Position numbers and translations under genes: made by a program
Assembly: GCA_938038165.1 (NCBI GenBank)
Contig: CALHRB010000351.1
Span: 1-6,252, forward strand
Direction: 5' to 3'
DNA length: 6,252 bases
Source of the DNA: Candidatus Kapaibacterium sp.
GTDB lineage: Bacteria; Bacteroidota; Ignavibacteria; Kapaibacteriales; UBA2268
In this document: positions 5,390 to 6,252 of the stretch, in pieces
Position numbering within the stretch: position 1 is the stretch's first letter
Layout: every line of letters begins with the position of its first letter
The notes under the pieces: generated by a model
Databases searched by the model: none
The model's input: only the letters and a program-made list of their open reading frames with translations
What the model was told of the DNA's origin: nothing

Positions 5390-5627
5390 GCTTTTGGCTA
5401 TTCTGGATTCACTGTTTCCGGAGCAGAGACTTCTCGATGAAAACAGCCTGTACAGAAAGAAAGCTGATTTCGCTTTCGAGCTGATGCAGAAGCAGAAATG
5501 GACTATCGAGGAGTTTGAAAGGACGCTTCTTGAATTCTCATACAAGTGGTCTTATAATTCTTGGATGCCTGCAAATATTCTCGAATTTAAGAGGAAGCTT
5601 TTTTCGGACAATGAAATGGTGATTTGA
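5331..5627 (+). CDS. Small protein of 98 residues, possibly a helicase-loader or accessory replication protein
   Basis: The protein starts MEQQLDSKSKDQLG and ends KRKLFSDNEMVI. It appears fully helical, with regularly spaced hydrophobic residues: LLAILDSLFPEQRLL, YRKKADFAFELMQKQKWTI, EEFERTLLEFSYKW, then SWMPANILEFKRK. The closing proline-containing pattern (WMPANIL) resembles, loosely, the end of the N-terminal domain of phage helicase loaders such as SPP1 G39P and DnaI. That resemblance is weak and I would not name it on this alone. No nucleotide-binding or metal motif is present. The start is fixed by the strong AAAGGAG upstream and overlaps the initiator frame by 59 bases. Its position between the initiator and the helicase gene supports, but does not prove, a role in helicase loading. 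Confidence 0.65.
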   Translation: MEQQLDSKSKDQLGLQQKNELLAILDSLFPEQRLLDENSLYRKKADFAFELMQKQKWTIEEFERTLLEFSYKWSYNSWMPANILEFKRKLFSDNEMVI

Positions 5628-5628
5628 T

Positions 5629-5859
5629 ATGAAGAAAGCTCTAAAGAAAGAATGGAAATATTTTGAACTCGACGGAATCTACCGTAGAAAGCAATTCTTC
5701 GGAATTGATTTTTATGAGTTTGTAGAGAGGGCGGCTATCCGAATGGATGGCCAAGCCATAATGGAATTTGATGGTAAGATGAAAGCCGAAATAGCCGCCG
5801 GTCTTGCTTTTAATGATATAATAAAAAATTACACATATTCAAAAGGAACTATAAAATGA
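5629..5859 (+). CDS. Hypothetical protein, 76 residues
   Basis: The ATG lies one base after the previous stop, and its own stop overlaps the next start (ATGA at 5856-5859), so it sits firmly inside the operon. The protein is small and basic at the N-terminus (MKKALKKEWKYFELDGIYRR), followed by an aromatic stretch (FFGIDFYEFVERAAIR) and a helical end (MKAEIAAGLAFNDIIKNYTY). No membrane span, cysteine cluster or catalytic motif is visible. I do not recognise the family. The ribosome-binding site is weak (GGTGAT about five bases upstream), so translation is probably coupled to the gene before it. Confidence 0.6.
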   Translation: MKKALKKEWKYFELDGIYRRKQFFGIDFYEFVERAAIRMDGQAIMEFDGKMKAEIAAGLAFNDIIKNYTYSKGTIK

Positions 5860-6092
5860 TAAAAATATCAGGACTGTATAAATCAACATCGAAGAAGGGC
5901 GAAGCCTTTCTTTCGGGAAAATCAATGGATGGTGTGAAGTATTTTGTATTCAAGAACCATAAGAAAAAGGACAGCCATCCTGATTATAACTTGTATATGG
6001 AAGACATTGAAGATAAATCTTCAACGCCAAAAGCTGCGGCAACAGAAGATTATTCAACTCAGTCGAATACTGACGATGACATTCCATTCTAA
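5856..6092 (+). CDS. SSB-tipped mini-protein, candidate single-strand DNA-binding or partner-recruiting protein
   Basis: 78 residues in two parts. Residues 1-47 look like a compact beta-rich domain (MIKISGLYKSTSKKGEAFLS, then GVKYFVFKN, then HPDYNLYM). The pattern recalls small one-sheet phage proteins of the DUF736 kind. Residues 48-78 are an acidic, serine/threonine-rich tail ending TDDDIPF. That final DDDIPF equals the C-terminal tip of bacterial SSB, which docks RecO, PriA, exonuclease I, primase and others. The N-terminal domain is too short for a normal SSB OB-fold (about 110 residues), so this is either a minimal binding protein or a decoy/recruiter using the SSB tip. The start overlaps the preceding stop (ATGA). 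The neighbouring primase-helicase and the Sak4-like gene fit an SSB-like role. The tip is seen directly; DNA binding is inference. Confidence 0.7.
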   Translation: MIKISGLYKSTSKKGEAFLSGKSMDGVKYFVFKNHKKKDSHPDYNLYMEDIEDKSSTPKAAATEDYSTQSNTDDDIPF

Positions 6093-6097
6093 AGGAG
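6091..6097 (+). promoter_or_regulatory. Strong ribosome-binding site of the primase-helicase gene
   Basis: AAAGGAG, six bases before ATG 6104. It overlaps the TAA of the preceding gene, which would couple termination to the next initiation. Confidence 0.75.
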
Positions 6098-6103
6098 ACG
6101 ACG

Positions 6104-6252
6104 ATGGCTCTAAGATTTGAAGATTTTGGAATATACGGAATTGACCCTTTGAAATATGGCGAACAAAGAACGACTTGTCCGAAATGCTCACCATACAGAC
6201 AGCCTTCACATAAGAATATCAAGTGCCTATCAGTGAATCCAGAAAAAGGAAC
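6104..6252 (+). CDS. Twinkle/T7 gp4-like primase-helicase, N-terminal zinc-binding part (partial)
   Basis: Only the first 49 codons are inside the window and the frame runs off the edge. After a short lead (MALRFEDFGIYGIDPLKYGE) comes TTCPKCSPYR, with C25 and C28, and later KCLSVNPEKG with C41. This is the start of the zinc-ribbon domain of phage primase-helicases, in which a CPxC pair is followed by a KCLSVN-type strand and a second CxxC, here beyond the edge. In relatives the zinc ribbon precedes a TOPRIM primase domain and a DnaB-type hexameric helicase. It would be the replicative helicase loaded by the initiator and loader genes just upstream. The start is well supported by AAAGGAG. Whether the TOPRIM and helicase domains are present cannot be seen here. 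Confidence 0.78.
   Translation, partial: MALRFEDFGIYGIDPLKYGEQRTTCPKCSPYRQPSHKNIKCLSVNPEKG

Overview
The window is a compact, A+T-rich block in which every supportable gene lies on the plus strand and neighbours touch or overlap (ATGA junctions at 3669, 4352 and 5856). The gene content is that of the DNA replication and recombination module of a double-stranded DNA bacteriophage or prophage. No structural, integrase or host marker gene is present, so neither the host nor the lytic or integrated state can be told. Clear Shine-Dalgarno sequences (at 1642, 5316 and 6091) point to a bacterial host that uses them. All three standard stop codons end plausible genes, so the genetic code looks ordinary.

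Layout. 1-156: 3' end of an unidentified gene. 167-310: a tiny single-span membrane protein. 312-1334: a RecA-fold P-loop ATPase of the Sak4-like phage nucleotide-binding family. 1344-1661: a small unknown protein. 1654-3672: a RecB-like PD-(D/E)XK nuclease fused in frame to a Rad50/RecF-like coiled-coil ATPase. 3669-4355: a stand-alone archaeo-eukaryotic-type (AEP) primase domain. 4352-5389: a replication initiator or helicase-loader-type protein (Lin1244/Lin1753-like N-terminal domain, repetitive linker, DnaD/loader-like C-terminal region), split by one in-frame TAA at 4631-4633. 5331-5627 and 5629-5859: two small unidentified proteins, the first possibly loader-like. 5856-6092: a mini-protein ending in the SSB-type tip DDDIPF. 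6104-end: the zinc-finger start of a Twinkle/T7 gp4-like primase-helicase, cut by the window edge.

How they may work together (inference). The initiator would bind the origin and help load the helicase encoded from 6104. One or two primases would start strands. The SSB-like protein would coat or recruit. The nuclease-ATPase and the Sak4-like protein would process ends and anneal strands for recombination-dependent replication.

The most notable signal is inside the initiator gene. A 165-bp array of five 33-bp units (4784-4948) carries three perfect GAACANTGTTC palindromes exactly 33 bp apart. A strongly purine-biased A+T-rich stretch and two short dyads follow it (to 5043). This is the architecture of the lambda origin inside gene O and makes this a strong candidate replication origin.
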